DNA of 64,000 nt from Ectorhizobium quercum (lineage in GTDB: Bacteria > Pseudomonadota > Alphaproteobacteria > Rhizobiales > Rhizobiaceae): NCBI RefSeq assembly GCF_026552795.1, contig NZ_JANFPI010000011.1:25975-89974 (forward strand), given 5' to 3'. The notes below the pieces were generated by a model that saw only the letters and a program-made list of their open reading frames with translations, was not told the DNA's origin and searched no databases. Of this stretch, positions 25,209-36,649 are shown piece after piece. The position numbers were made by a program, and so were the translations under genes. How positions within the stretch are numbered: the first letter of the stretch is position 1; each line of letters begins with the position of its first letter.

Positions 25209-25736
25209 TTAAATCGGCTTCAGATCGCGGGCGAAGCGATGCCAGTTGGCGACGTAGCGCAGGGCCGATTGCCTCAGCCCTTCGATGGCGTCCTCGTCCA
25301 GCGTGCGGCTGACTTTGGCCGGTGCGCCGACGATCAGCGAATTATCAGGAAATTCCTTGCCTTCGGTGATGAGCGCGTTGGCGCCGACGAGGCAGTTCCT
25401 GCCGATCCGCGCGCCGTTGAGAACCGTCGCGCCCATGCCGATCAGTGAATTGTCGCCGATGGTGCAGCCGTGGATGATGGCCTTGTGGCCGATGGTGCAG
25501 CCCTTGCCGATCCTGACAGGCTTGCCGGGGTCCGTGTGGATCACGGTCCCTTCCTGTATGTTGGTGCCTTCTCCGATTTCGATGGGCTCGTTGTCGCCGC
25601 GCAGCACCGCGCCGAACCAGATGCCGACATTCTCGCCGAGGATGACCTTGCCGATCACATGGGCGCCGGGCGCGATCCAGTATCGGCCCGGTCCCGGCGT
25701 CTGCGGTTCCTCTCCGCCGAGCGAATAAAGCGTCAT
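25209..25736 (-). CDS. Gamma carbonic anhydrase family protein
   Basis: Left-handed beta-helix protein (175 residues) with hexapeptide repeats from about residue 15 to 130 (VIGKVILGENVGIWFGAVLR, then GHKAIIHGCTIGDNSLIGMG). Metal-binding histidines are in VIHTD and GHKAIIHG. Family members are carbonic anhydrases or Fe/Zn-dependent relatives such as YrdA/PaaY. It is 27 bases from the FAH gene upstream, probably co-transcribed; activity is not proven from sequence. Confidence 0.88.
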   Translation of the reverse strand: MTLYSLGGEEPQTPGPGRYWIAPGAHVIGKVILGENVGIWFGAVLRGDNEPIEIGEGTNIQEGTVIHTDPGKPVRIGKGCTIGHKAIIHGCTIGDNSLIGMGATVLNGARIGRNCLVGANALITEGKEFPDNSLIVGAPAKVSRTLDEDAIEGLRQSALRYVANWHRFARDLKPI

Positions 25737-25763
25737 GGTTTCCTCCCTGGATGGTGTGCCGGA

Positions 25764-26456
25764 TCAGACGATCCTGACCGACAGCGTGCCCAGCCCCTCT
25801 ATGCCGCATTCGACCTCGTCGCTCCTGTGGACGGCGCTGACGCCCGCGGGCGTGCCGGTGAAGATGACATCTCCCGGAGCAAGGGTGAAGAGCTTCGAGA
25901 GTTCGGCAATGATTTCGGGCACCTTCCAGATCATCTGGTTGAGGTCGCCGGACTGGCGGGTTTCCCCGTTCACCTTCAGCCAGATGGCCCCTGCGGACAG
26001 GTGGCCGATCTTCTCCGCCGGAACGAGGGGCGAGACCGGCGCCGATTTCTCGAACGCCTTGCCGGCTTCCCACGGCCGTCCGGCCTTCTTGGCGGCTGCC
26101 TGCAGGTCGCGGCGGGTGAAATCGATGCCGATGCCGTAACCCCAGACGTGATCCAGCGCGCTTTCGATCGGAATGTGCGCGCCGCCCTCTTTCAGCACGA
26201 TCACGCATTCCACCTCGTGGTGGACGTCCTCGGAGAGCGGCGGATAGGGCACTTCGCCCGTCGACAGGAGGTTGTCGGGGTTCTTCTGGAAGAAGAAGGG
26301 CGGATTGCGGGTCGGATCGCCGCCCATTTCGATGGCGTGATCGGCGTAGTTCTGCCCGACGCAATAGACGCGGCGGACGGGAAAGAAGCGGTTTTCGCCC
26401 GCGACCGGAAGCAATATCGGCTGCGGGGCGGGAATGACAGTCTGTTCGGCGCTCAT
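25764..26456 (-). CDS. Fumarylacetoacetate hydrolase family protein
   Basis: FAH-fold enzyme of 230 residues: core motifs FFPVRRVYCVGQNYADHAIE, the metal-site HHEVECVIVL with two Glu, and GDVIFTGTPAGVSAVHRSDE. It resembles fumarylpyruvate hydrolase or oxaloacetate decarboxylase-like FAHD1 relatives. The ATG at 26456 follows CCGGAGGAAG. Probably first gene of a two-gene unit with the carbonic anhydrase-like gene. Confidence 0.85.
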   Translation of the reverse strand: MSAEQTVIPAPQPILLPVAGENRFFPVRRVYCVGQNYADHAIEMGGDPTRNPPFFFQKNPDNLLSTGEVPYPPLSEDVHHEVECVIVLKEGGAHIPIESALDHVWGYGIGIDFTRRDLQAAAKKAGRPWEAGKAFEKSAPVSPLVPAEKIGHLSAGAIWLKVNGETRQSGDLNQMIWKVPEIIAELSKLFTLAPGDVIFTGTPAGVSAVHRSDEVECGIEGLGTLSVRIV

Positions 26457-26545
26457 CGAAACTTCCTCCGGATAGGTGCGGAGACGATAAAGCGTTTTGG
26501 CATCGGGAAGATAGAAAAACATTGCGTCGCGCCGTCACTATCAAC

Positions 26546-26576
26546 GAAAAAGCCACCCGCTGCGAAGCGGGTGGCT
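26546..26576 (-). terminator. Rho-independent terminator of the SH3 gene
   Basis: AGCCACCCGCT and AGCGGGTGGCT (26551-26561 and 26566-26576) form an 11-bp stem with a 4-base loop; on the minus strand it is followed by TTTTT (26550-26546). It lies 29 bases past the stop of the SH3-domain gene. Confidence 0.9.
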
Positions 26577-26604
26577 GGCGATCGTGACCGGTCGTGCCGA
26601 CGGC

Positions 26605-27465
26605 TTACCGATTGGCGCAGGGCTGACCTGGCTGGCAATCGTTCGGGCGCTGCGGGGCAGGCCGATTAGCGCCCGGCTGCGGACGATCGGGCCGCTGGAC
26701 GCCGCCCTGGGGCGGACGCTGCGGGGCCGGACGATTGGCACCCGGCTGCGGACGATCGGGACGCTGCACGTCAGCCTGTGGCGGAGCGGGGCGGTTGGCG
26801 CCCGGCTGCGGGCGATCGGGGCGCTGGACGCCGCCCTGGGGCGGACGCGGCCGGTCCGGGCGGGCCTGATCGGGACGCGGCCGGTCCGGGCGATTGGCAC
26901 CGGGCTGCGGGCGCGGCGGATTGGCTCCCTGCTGCGGCGGGCGCGGATTATTCCAGCCGGGCGGCGGCGGCGGGTTGTTCCCCCAGTTGTTGTCGGGGCG
27001 CGGCGGGCGCGGCGTGTCGCGTCCCGGCTGGGGACGGCTGTCGTTCCACGACGGCGGGCGGCGATCTGGGCCGGGGCGCCACCTGTCGCGATCGCGGTAG
27101 AAGTCGCGCTGGCGATAGTTCCGGCTCCAGTAGGTATCGAGGTCGAACACGATCGTCGGAATGCCGAGGCGCTGGTAATAGTTGCGGTCGACATAGACAC
27201 GGTCGCGGCCGTAGGTCGCCTGGATATAGCGGCCCGACACCCAGCCGCGGCCGCGGGCGAAGGACACGTCGCACCAGGCTTCCGAGGCCAGGCAGCCGTG
27301 GATTTCAAGGCGCGATCCGACCGGAATGACGGTCACTGCCGGATAGGCGGTGCTCGGGCCGGAACGCATGTTGACGTTGGCCGTCGCGACGCCGGTGGCA
27401 GCTTCGGCGAGGGCTGGCAGGGCCATGAAAGCGGTCAGCGCCGCAGCCAGAAATCTGAACTTCAT
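26605..27465 (-). CDS. Secreted bacterial SH3-domain protein with Pro-rich repeats
   Basis: A signal peptide (MKFRFLAAALTAFMALPALA) precedes an SH3b domain at about residues 25-85 (VNMRSGPSTAYPAV, WCDVSF, GWVSGRYI). A tyrosine/arginine-rich segment follows, then a low-complexity Pro/Arg/Gln region from about residue 130. Residues 208-274 hold about three copies of a VQRPDRPQPGANRPAP-type repeat; the two terminal Cys-containing motifs are NDCQPGQPCANR. SH3b domains often bind peptidoglycan, so an envelope location is likely. Confidence 0.85.
   Translation of the reverse strand: MKFRFLAAALTAFMALPALAEAATGVATANVNMRSGPSTAYPAVTVIPVGSRLEIHGCLASEAWCDVSFARGRGWVSGRYIQATYGRDRVYVDRNYYQRLGIPTIVFDLDTYWSRNYRQRDFYRDRDRWRPGPDRRPPSWNDSRPQPGRDTPRPPRPDNNWGNNPPPPPGWNNPRPPQQGANPPRPQPGANRPDRPRPDQARPDRPRPPQGGVQRPDRPQPGANRPAPPQADVQRPDRPQPGANRPAPQRPPQGGVQRPDRPQPGANRPAPQRPNDCQPGQPCANR
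26644..26844 (-). repeat. Tandem repeat inside the SH3 gene
   Basis: Imperfect tandem units of about 20-24 codons encoding VQRPDRPQPGANRPAP plus a variable PQ linker (three VQRPDRPQPGANRPAP copies). Units differ by substitutions, which suggests slippage or duplication of a short coding unit. Confidence 0.75.
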
Positions 27466-27767
27466 TTGAATTGCTCCGAGTGTTGAGCCGGATTTTCGTT
27501 CCGGCTTCCGCCCTGTGCTGCCGGTTTGCGCCGGCGTTGTTATCGAGGTCAGGCCATCCGAAACGCGCCACGAGCCATCCGGGTTCCATCCGGCGCGGTC
27601 ATGCTCCTGCCTCTTGCACCGGGTTTAGCAGCCCGTAGCTGACCGCTGCATGAACAACCACCCGTCCGGCCGGAAAATTTCGACGGCCTGGCGGGCCGCA
27701 TTCGCGGTGCCGGCCGGACAGGATATCCCGCCGGAGGGGCGCCTTGCGGCTGCTTTTCGGAATGTCT
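27466..27767. other. Intergenic, no gene seen
   Basis: A 302-base region upstream of the SH3 gene and downstream of the 33-residue gene. It should contain the SH3 promoter, but no clear -35/-10 pair, repeat or RNA structure was recognised. Confidence 0.4.
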
Positions 27768-27869
27768 TCAGCGCAGAAGGCGCGCAATCACGGCCAGAGC
27801 CAGCAAAGTCATGGCCAGCTTGAAATAGCGTATGCGGCGCGTCCGGGTGCCGCTCCAGTCATATTGCAT
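27768..27869 (-). CDS. Small membrane peptide, 33 aa
   Basis: Begins MQYDWSGTRTRRIRY, followed by a hydrophobic segment (FKLAMTLLALAVIARLL) that would form one short helix. A very strong GGAGG ribosome site 7 bases before the ATG is the main support. No homologue recognised. The basic N-terminus predicts a cytoplasmic-facing side. Confidence 0.5.
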   Translation of the reverse strand: MQYDWSGTRTRRIRYFKLAMTLLALAVIARLLR

Positions 27870-28093
27870 GGCGTGCCTCCTCGTTTTTTCTCTACCTATC
27901 GCTTTATTCTTTCGTGAAACTTTCCTTATGCGCGAACATCGCCCGCGAACCCGCCGCCCGGATCGTCTGTCAAACATGTCCGTTTCGTGATATGCGGTGC
28001 CGCCGGGCGACACGGCATGCGATTGCCGGTGCTGCGTATTCGGGCGAGCCGATTTTCCGCAGAACCGGCGTGAAGAACGATACGGAGAAGGAT

Positions 28094-29116
28094 GTGGCGC
28101 AAGAGCCTCTGAACAAAGATGGTCCTGGCTATTTCAAAGCCCCGGTTTTCGCCGTTGCGCCCATGATCGACTGGACGGACCGGCATTGCCGCTTCCTGCA
28201 TCGGCAGATGTCGAGGCGGGCGTTGCTGTTCACGGAAATGGTGGTGGCCGATGCGATCATACACGGGCCGCGGGCGCGTTTGCTCGGGCATCACGCCGCC
28301 GAGCATCCGCTGGCATTGCAGCTCGGCGGTTCCGATCCCGTAAAGCTGAAGCAGGCGGTGCGGATTGCCGCCGATTACGGTTATGACGAGATCAATCTCA
28401 ACGTCGGCTGTCCGTCGGATCGGGTACAGTCGGGCACGTTCGGCGCCTGCCTGATGAAGACGCCGGATGTGGTGGCCGAATGCGTGGAGGCGATGAAGTC
28501 GGTTGCGACCGTTCCAGTGACGGTGAAGTGCCGCATCGGCGTCGACGACCAGAATCCGCAGGAGGTGTTACCGGCCTTTCTTGAGAAAATGATTCAAGTG
28601 GAGGTCGGCGCCGTCTGGATTCATGCCCGCAAGGCGTGGCTGCAAGGGCTTTCGCCGAAGGAGAACCGTGACATCCCGCCGCTCGATTACGATCTGGTCC
28701 ATGCCATGAAACGGGAATTTCCGAATCTCTTCATGGGGATAAACGGCGGCATTGAGACTTTGAGTCAGGGGCTTCAGCATTTGAGTCACATGGACGGGAT
28801 CATGCTCGGCCGGGCGGTCTATCATCACGCGGCGATGCTGTCCGAGGTCGACCACCTGATTTACGGCGATGCCGCGAAGCCGGTCGACTGGAATGCGCTG
28901 TGCGACACGCTGATGGGCTATGCCGGCGCCCACATTGCCGAAGGGGGAAAGCTGTCGAATGTGACGCGCCACATGGTCGGGCTCTTTTCGGGCATCAGCG
29001 GAGCGCGGCGCTTCCGGCAGATCCTGTCCACCGAGGCGACAAGGCCCGGGGCGGGGCCGGAGGTGATCGCGGCGGCTTTTTCAGCGATCGATCTGGAAGA
29101 ACCGGCAACCGCCTGA
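28094..29116 (+). CDS. dusA: tRNA-dihydrouridine(20/20a) synthase DusA
   Basis: Flavin-dependent reductase that converts uridines 20/20a of tRNA to dihydrouridine. Motifs: PVFAVAPMIDWTDRHCRFL (FMN pocket), NVGCPSDRVQSGTFGACLM (catalytic Cys in GACLM), CRIGVDD and GLFSGISGARRFRQ. GTG at 28094 is chosen because CGGAGAAGGAT precedes it and the upstream frame does not resemble Dus. 340 residues. Confidence 0.94.
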   Translation: MAQEPLNKDGPGYFKAPVFAVAPMIDWTDRHCRFLHRQMSRRALLFTEMVVADAIIHGPRARLLGHHAAEHPLALQLGGSDPVKLKQAVRIAADYGYDEINLNVGCPSDRVQSGTFGACLMKTPDVVAECVEAMKSVATVPVTVKCRIGVDDQNPQEVLPAFLEKMIQVEVGAVWIHARKAWLQGLSPKENRDIPPLDYDLVHAMKREFPNLFMGINGGIETLSQGLQHLSHMDGIMLGRAVYHHAAMLSEVDHLIYGDAAKPVDWNALCDTLMGYAGAHIAEGGKLSNVTRHMVGLFSGISGARRFRQILSTEATRPGAGPEVIAAAFSAIDLEEPATA

Positions 29117-29130
29117 GGCCGGGTCCAACA

Positions 29131-29157
29131 AAAACGGCGCCGCAGGGGCGCCGTTTT
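29131..29157. terminator. Bidirectional terminator between dusA and cold-shock gene
   Basis: AAAACGGCGCC and GGCGCCGTTTT around GCAGG form an 11-bp perfect stem with T/A tracts at both ends, 15 bases after the dusA stop and 20 before the Csp stop; it can end both convergent transcripts. Confidence 0.92.
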
Positions 29158-29176
29158 CGCGATTCACAATCGAGGC

Positions 29177-29389
29177 TCAGTCGGCCTGGATGTTGACGGC
29201 CTTCGGGCCCTTGCCCATGCGGTCCGGCTCGGTGTCGAAGGAAACCTTCTGGCCTTCCTTGAGCGTCTGGAGGCCGGCGACCTGAAGAGCGGAAATGTGA
29301 ACGAAGACATCCTTCGCGCCGCCATCGGGCGTGATGAAGCCGAACCCCTTGTCCTGATTGAAGAATTTTACGGTGCCAGTAACGGCCAT
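29177..29389 (-). CDS. Cold-shock protein, CspA family
   Basis: A 70-residue single-stranded nucleic acid-binding OB-fold protein. RNP1 KGFGFIT and RNP2 DVFVHIS are intact. ATG at 29389 begins MAVTGTVKFF, with AAAGGATAATCCC as ribosome site. The long upstream region (29390-29813) may be a structured leader as in other csp genes. Acts as an RNA chaperone during cold or general growth. Confidence 0.93.
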   Translation of the reverse strand: MAVTGTVKFFNQDKGFGFITPDGGAKDVFVHISALQVAGLQTLKEGQKVSFDTEPDRMGKGPKAVNIQAD

Positions 29390-29813
29390 GGGATTATCCT
29401 TTCCCCGGTGATTAAAGCTTGCCCCGCCGGGTGCCCCCGACGGATATGGGTTGACCTGACGTAGCAGGTGCAGGTCGGTCGAGAAGTCACGTAACGGGGA
29501 AAGAACAACAGTTGCCGGGGATTTTGGCCCCCCGCTGTGCCTGCCTGTCAGGGCATAAGGCACGCCATCCGTCCAGTCTCCGGGATGTCGTTACCCGAAC
29601 AACGCCATTTTTACAGGAAACGCGATGGATGGCAAGCCCGGAAAAATGAGGCGCCTGCCGCAAGAACGCGGTGGAAAAAAGCCGGGGCATCACAATTTCG
29701 ACCAGTCCGGGCTTCAGAACCCCGAAAATGAACGAATGGGGAAAACGCCCCCGGCGCTTGAAGCGGAGGCGGCGGGCCGGTACGTTCAGGTCTCAAAGGG
29801 AAGGACAGGCAGC
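29390..29813. other. Intergenic region: Csp leader and DnaJ-gene upstream
   Basis: This 424-base divergent region holds promoters for the Csp gene (minus) and the DnaJ-domain gene (plus). An in-frame ATG at 29625 with AGGAAA in front could add 63 residues to the DnaJ protein, but those residues look non-conserved. No clear structured element was identified by eye. Confidence 0.4.
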
Positions 29814-30443
29814 GTGGTGATCGATCCTTACAAGATGCTTGGCGTCGAACGCGATGCGGACGAACAGGCGGTCAAGCTGGCCTATCGCAAGGCTGCGAAG
29901 GCTGCGCATCCCGATTCCGGCGGCGATGCGGAACAGTTCGCCCGCCTTCAGGCCGCTTTCGATCTCCTGAAGGACCCGGTGCGCCGCAGGGTCTACGACG
30001 ATACCGGCTACGATCCGCAGCTTGCCGACGCCAAGGACCTCAAGGGCCTGATGATGATCGAGACGCTGGTCAACGACTTCATTCTGGACGAGCGTGAGCC
30101 GGGCAGTTTCGACCCCGTGGCCGCCATGCGCCGCAAGCTGTCCGACGATATCCTGAAAAGCCGGTTCCACATTCTGGAGCTTGAACGCCACCGGGCCCGC
30201 GTTCGCAAGCATCTCGACCGCATCGGCAGGAAGCCGGAGACGGATGTGCTCGGCTCCATGCTCCGTGCCCGCAGCCAGTCCATCGCCGATGCCATCCGGC
30301 AGGCCGAAACCCAGATCGAGGCCATCGAGCAGGCCTACACGATGCTGGAGGGCTACTCCTACGAACTCGACGCGCAGCCGATGCGGCAGGAGGAGACCGG
30401 AGAAACGATGGTGGCGGCAGTGGCGGTGAAGGCGGCCGAATGA
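29814..30443 (+). CDS. DnaJ-domain protein
   Basis: J-domain protein of about 209 residues: N-terminal J domain with LGVERDADEQAVKLAYR and the HPD tripeptide in KAAHPDSGG, needed to stimulate DnaK. The rest is a helical C-terminal region with no zinc finger, so it is a co-chaperone of unknown client. GTG at 29814 (GTG repeated at 29817) follows AAGGA; the in-frame ATG at 29625 is less likely. Followed by dgt 56 bases downstream. Confidence 0.85.
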   Translation: MVIDPYKMLGVERDADEQAVKLAYRKAAKAAHPDSGGDAEQFARLQAAFDLLKDPVRRRVYDDTGYDPQLADAKDLKGLMMIETLVNDFILDEREPGSFDPVAAMRRKLSDDILKSRFHILELERHRARVRKHLDRIGRKPETDVLGSMLRARSQSIADAIRQAETQIEAIEQAYTMLEGYSYELDAQPMRQEETGETMVAAVAVKAAE

Positions 30444-30498
30444 GATGCAGCCTTCCAATGGCTGAGCGCGATCCGGTGCGGCGCAACCGGCTTCAGTC

Positions 30499-31839
30499 AT
30501 GGTGAGTATGCGCTGGGAAGCCTTGCTCGATCTTCACCGCCTGCATGACGGGAACTATCGGCAGGCCGCGCAGCGCGCGGCCTATGACCAGGACGCGGAC
30601 CGGATCACCTTTTCGGCGCCGTTCCGCCGCCTGGCGAACAAGACGCAGGTTCATCCGCTTTACGACAACGACCATGTGCATCACCGTTTGATCCACAGTC
30701 TGGAGACGGCGAGCGTCGGGCGCACGCTCGGGCTTCGCGTGGGCGAATGGCTGTGGAAGAACGCTCATATCGAGGAGCGGAACCAGGCGGTCGTGGCGGG
30801 GCTGGTTTATGCGGCCTGCCTTGCGCACGATATCGGCAATCCGCCCTTCGGTCATTCGGGCGAGGCCGCCATCGGGGCGTGGTTTGCGGAGTGCTTCGCC
30901 CGGGGCGAGGGACTGTTCAGCGACAGGCATGCCTGCTTTGCCGAGGAGTTCGAGGCTTTCGAAGGCAATGCGCAGGGATTCCGTATTCTCACGCGGCTGG
31001 AAATGTATCGCGAAGACGGTGGCATGCGGCTGACGCAGGGCATGCTCGGCACATTCGTGAAATATCCGGTGACGGCGCGGACACGGCTTCAGGCGCGGGA
31101 CGCATGCGGATTGAAGAAATTCGGTCTCTTCCAGTCCGATGCGGCGACGTTCGCGACGGTGGCGGGCGCGACGGGGCTTCTGCCCCGACAGGATGCCGGC
31201 GGTGCTTCGTGGTGGTGCCGCCATCCGCTGGTCTTCCTCGTCGAGGCAGCGGACGATATCTGCTACAACATTCTCGATCTCGAGGATGCGTTTCTTTGCC
31301 GCGACCTGACCTTCGGGGGGGTGGAGGCGCTCCTTTCCGCCGTTTCAGGCAAGAAGGATTATGCGTCCGGCAATACGCCACAGGAGAATGTCGCCTATCT
31401 TCGGGCACGGGCCATTTCGGCGGCGATCGGCGCCTGCGTCGAGGCGTTCACTGAAAATTACGACGCGATCATGCGCGGCGAATTCGCCGGGGCGCTTGTC
31501 GACGTTTCCGCGCAAGCGGAGAATTTCCGTCGCATCGAGGAGACGGCCCGCGAGCGCATCTTCACCTCGGCGCGCAAGACGGAGCTGGAGGTGAGCGGTC
31601 GGAACGTCGTTCATCGGGTGCTGGACGGCGTGCTGCCGGTCTATGAAGCGCTGGCCGCGTGCGATTGGGATGCCGGCAAGCTCAAGGGATATGAGAGACA
31701 GCTTGAACGCGCGCTCGCCATAGACCTGCGCAACGCCCGCGACCCGTTCTCGGCCCTGCACTCGCTCGCCGATTTCGTTTCCGGCATGACGGACCGATAT
31801 TCGCTCAAGATCGCCCGAATGGTGACGGGTGCGTCCTGA
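30499..31839 (+). CDS. dgt: dGTPase-like deoxynucleotide triphosphohydrolase
   Basis: HD-domain enzyme hydrolysing dNTPs to deoxynucleosides and triphosphate. The HD motif is present in HHRLIHSLETASVGR and LAHDIGNPPFGHSGE, matching the Dgt/dGTPase family, with 446 residues. Early RLANKTQVHP is also conserved. ATG at 30499 (an alternative ATG at 30508). It converges with uvrB after a 28-base gap. Confidence 0.9.
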   Translation: MVSMRWEALLDLHRLHDGNYRQAAQRAAYDQDADRITFSAPFRRLANKTQVHPLYDNDHVHHRLIHSLETASVGRTLGLRVGEWLWKNAHIEERNQAVVAGLVYAACLAHDIGNPPFGHSGEAAIGAWFAECFARGEGLFSDRHACFAEEFEAFEGNAQGFRILTRLEMYREDGGMRLTQGMLGTFVKYPVTARTRLQARDACGLKKFGLFQSDAATFATVAGATGLLPRQDAGGASWWCRHPLVFLVEAADDICYNILDLEDAFLCRDLTFGGVEALLSAVSGKKDYASGNTPQENVAYLRARAISAAIGACVEAFTENYDAIMRGEFAGALVDVSAQAENFRRIEETARERIFTSARKTELEVSGRNVVHRVLDGVLPVYEALAACDWDAGKLKGYERQLERALAIDLRNARDPFSALHSLADFVSGMTDRYSLKIARMVTGAS

Positions 31840-31866
31840 AGCGGGGGCGTTGCCGTGGGGTGTGCT

Positions 31867-34734
<2,868 letters not shown>

Positions 34735-34804
34735 GTCCGGAATATGGAGGGAGTCCGGCCCAAAGAAAAGGGGAGTGGGTACAAAACGGCAACATTTATC
34801 GAAG

Positions 34805-34827
34805 GAAGCCGCCCGCCGGGCGGCTTC
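34805..34827 (-). terminator. Hairpin after thioesterase gene
   Basis: GAAGCCGCCC and GGGCGGCTTC (34805-34814, 34818-34827) make a 10-bp stem with a 3-base loop, 6 bases past the stop of the thioesterase gene. There is no long T-tract, so termination strength is uncertain. Confidence 0.5.
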
Positions 34828-34832
34828 GGGCG

Positions 34833-35222
34833 TCAGGCTTCTGGCGGGAGCGGCATCGGATTGCGGTTTTCGTCCATCGCGACCATGATGAAGGTGGCGC
34901 CGGTCACTTTCTCTAGGCCGCCGTAGCGCATGCGGTGGACCCAGGCTTCGACGCTCAGGGTCAGGGACGTGCGCCCGGTGCGTGCGATCTCGGTATAGAT
35001 GCTCAGCGTGTCACCGACCTTCACCGGTTTTTCGAACGTCATTTCCTTCACGGCGGCGGTGACGACACGACAGCGGGCGCGTTCGCCGGCGCGGATGCCG
35101 GCGGCAAGGTCCATTTGCGACATGACCCATCCGCCGAAGATGTCGCCGGCAGGGTTGGCGTCGGCCGGCATGGCGAGGGTCCGCAGGGTCAGTTCGCCCG
35201 AGGGAGGGGCCGTTTCTGTCAT
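34833..35222 (-). CDS. Acyl-CoA thioesterase, YciA-like hotdog fold
   Basis: A 129-residue hotdog-fold thioesterase; ANPAGDIFGGWVMSQMDLAAG holds the catalytic Asp in DIFGG and the helix, and VTAAVKEMTFEKPVKVGD continues the fold. It hydrolyses acyl-CoA to free fatty acid and CoA; chain preference unknown. ATG at 35222 follows AAAGGAAAT. Single gene, read toward uvrB's start region. Confidence 0.9.
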   Translation of the reverse strand: MTETAPPSGELTLRTLAMPADANPAGDIFGGWVMSQMDLAAGIRAGERARCRVVTAAVKEMTFEKPVKVGDTLSIYTEIARTGRTSLTLSVEAWVHRMRYGGLEKVTGATFIMVAMDENRNPMPLPPEA

Positions 35223-35539
35223 TGTGTATTTCCTTTGATGGCGGGAGTGGAAAGGGACGGGGCCCAATCGTTCCCTACCTTTTACTTTGACATGAGGCAA
35301 GAAACCTGCCTGCCCGAACCGGTTCGGGCCGGACGGTTCAAGCGCGTAGCGGAGGGAAACCGGAGCCGCCTGATCCGGCGCATCGGAACGGGTTTCGAGG
35401 GGGTGGGAAGGTTCTGTGCCCTTTTTTCGTCAGCGTGCGAAAAGGCACCGACATGCGGTAAAGGGAACATTTACGTTTCGTTTCCTATAATTCGTCCGGG
35501 GTGTGCGGGAAGCCGGGAGACCGGCGGAAACGGTTTGGT
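35223..35539. other. Intergenic, no gene seen
   Basis: A 317-base divergent region between thioesterase and extensin-like genes. Short open frames here have no ribosome sites. An AT-rich stretch around 35455-35500 (GTTTCGTTTCCTATAATTCG) contains a TATAAT -10 likely for the extensin-like gene. Confidence 0.45.
35485..35490 (+). promoter_or_regulatory. Likely -10 element of extensin-like gene
   Basis: TATAAT occurs just upstream of the extensin-family gene, within TTTCCTATAATTCGTCC. No convincing -35 was assigned. Position is approximate by a few bases. Confidence 0.4.
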
Positions 35540-36643
35540 ATGGCGTATTGTTTCTCACCCTGGCGTTTTGCCGCCGCCCTGACACTTTCCACGGCGCTTT
35601 CGGCCTGTTCGACCGATGCGTTGATACCTCCGGGCACGATCGATGGTTCCACCCGCGTCGGCGCGATCGCGCCGCCCGCGCAGCCGCAACCGGGCGCGCC
35701 GCAGCCCGCGGCGACCATTCCCGTCGAACCGGCCGCGGAATCCTATGGCGCGCCCAATGGTCTCCACTCCGCCTCTGTTCCGCCGGCCAGCCCCGAAGAC
35801 GGGATCAACATGGACGAGGGGCTCGGCGTCGCCGGGGCATCCTCCGGCGGCGATCCCGTGGTCGGGCTTGCGGAAGAACAGGCCGCCGGCATTGCCGAGG
35901 GCAATACCAGCCAGCCGGTCGTCGACGGAATCGGCACCGATACGCCGGTTCTGGTCCGGCAGCCGGTCCAGCCGATGCCGCCGGCTCCGCAGTCCGTTCC
36001 CGTCGAAAGCGAGGGCAGGCAGGTCGCCATGCTGCGGCCCGGCAATCCCGTCATGCGCGACGTGCCGTCCTCCGGCGGGACCGCGGATGTCATGCCCGCC
36101 GCCGAACAATCCTGCCGGGCGCAGTTGCGCCGCATCGGCGTCACGTTCCGGGACATACCGCGCATCGATCAAGGCGGGAGCTGCCGGGTGGATTATCCCA
36201 TCAAGATCACGGGACTCCCGGGCGGCATCGGGGTCAACGAAACGACGCTCAACTGCCAGGTGGCGCTTGCCTTCGCGCAATGGGTGAAAGGGGAAGTCAA
36301 CCCGTCGGCGCGGGCGCGCTATCTTTCCGGCGTGGCGAAGATCCAGACGATGGGCGGCTATTCCTGCCGCCGGATGAATTCGCGCTCCAGCAACCCGTGG
36401 TCCGAACATGCGCGCGGCAATGCAATCGATATCGGCAAGATCGTCCTGAAGAACGGCAAGGAAATCGACGTGCGCAAGAAGGGTTTCTTCGCCTTCCGGG
36501 AGAAAGGGCTTCTCAAGACGGTCCGCAGCGACAGTTGCCGGTATTTCAGCACGGTGCTGGGACCGGGCAGCGATCCCGACCACTGGAACCATTTTCATTT
36601 CGACCTGCGCACGCGCAAGTCCGGCTATCGGCACTGCAACTGA
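35540..36643 (+). CDS. Extensin-like C-terminal domain lipoprotein
   Basis: Lipoprotein signal MAYCFSPWRF... with lipobox LSAC at Cys23, then a long low-complexity Pro/Ala/Gly/Val region (about residues 30-190), and a C-terminal extensin-like domain. The domain carries ARGNAIDIGKI and DHWNHFHFDLR, with His/Asp/His typical of zinc peptidase-like (VanY/LAS-related) folds, so peptidoglycan hydrolysis is plausible. 367 residues; cell envelope expected. Confidence 0.88.
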   Translation: MAYCFSPWRFAAALTLSTALSACSTDALIPPGTIDGSTRVGAIAPPAQPQPGAPQPAATIPVEPAAESYGAPNGLHSASVPPASPEDGINMDEGLGVAGASSGGDPVVGLAEEQAAGIAEGNTSQPVVDGIGTDTPVLVRQPVQPMPPAPQSVPVESEGRQVAMLRPGNPVMRDVPSSGGTADVMPAAEQSCRAQLRRIGVTFRDIPRIDQGGSCRVDYPIKITGLPGGIGVNETTLNCQVALAFAQWVKGEVNPSARARYLSGVAKIQTMGGYSCRRMNSRSSNPWSEHARGNAIDIGKIVLKNGKEIDVRKKGFFAFREKGLLKTVRSDSCRYFSTVLGPGSDPDHWNHFHFDLRTRKSGYRHCN

Positions 36644-36649
36644 ACGGAT

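Noticed and set aside
29625..29813. Possible N-terminal extension of the DnaJ-domain protein from ATG 29625
   Set aside because: The 63 extra residues look non-conserved, while GTG 29814 starts directly at the J domain with AAGGA upstream. Not fully excluded.
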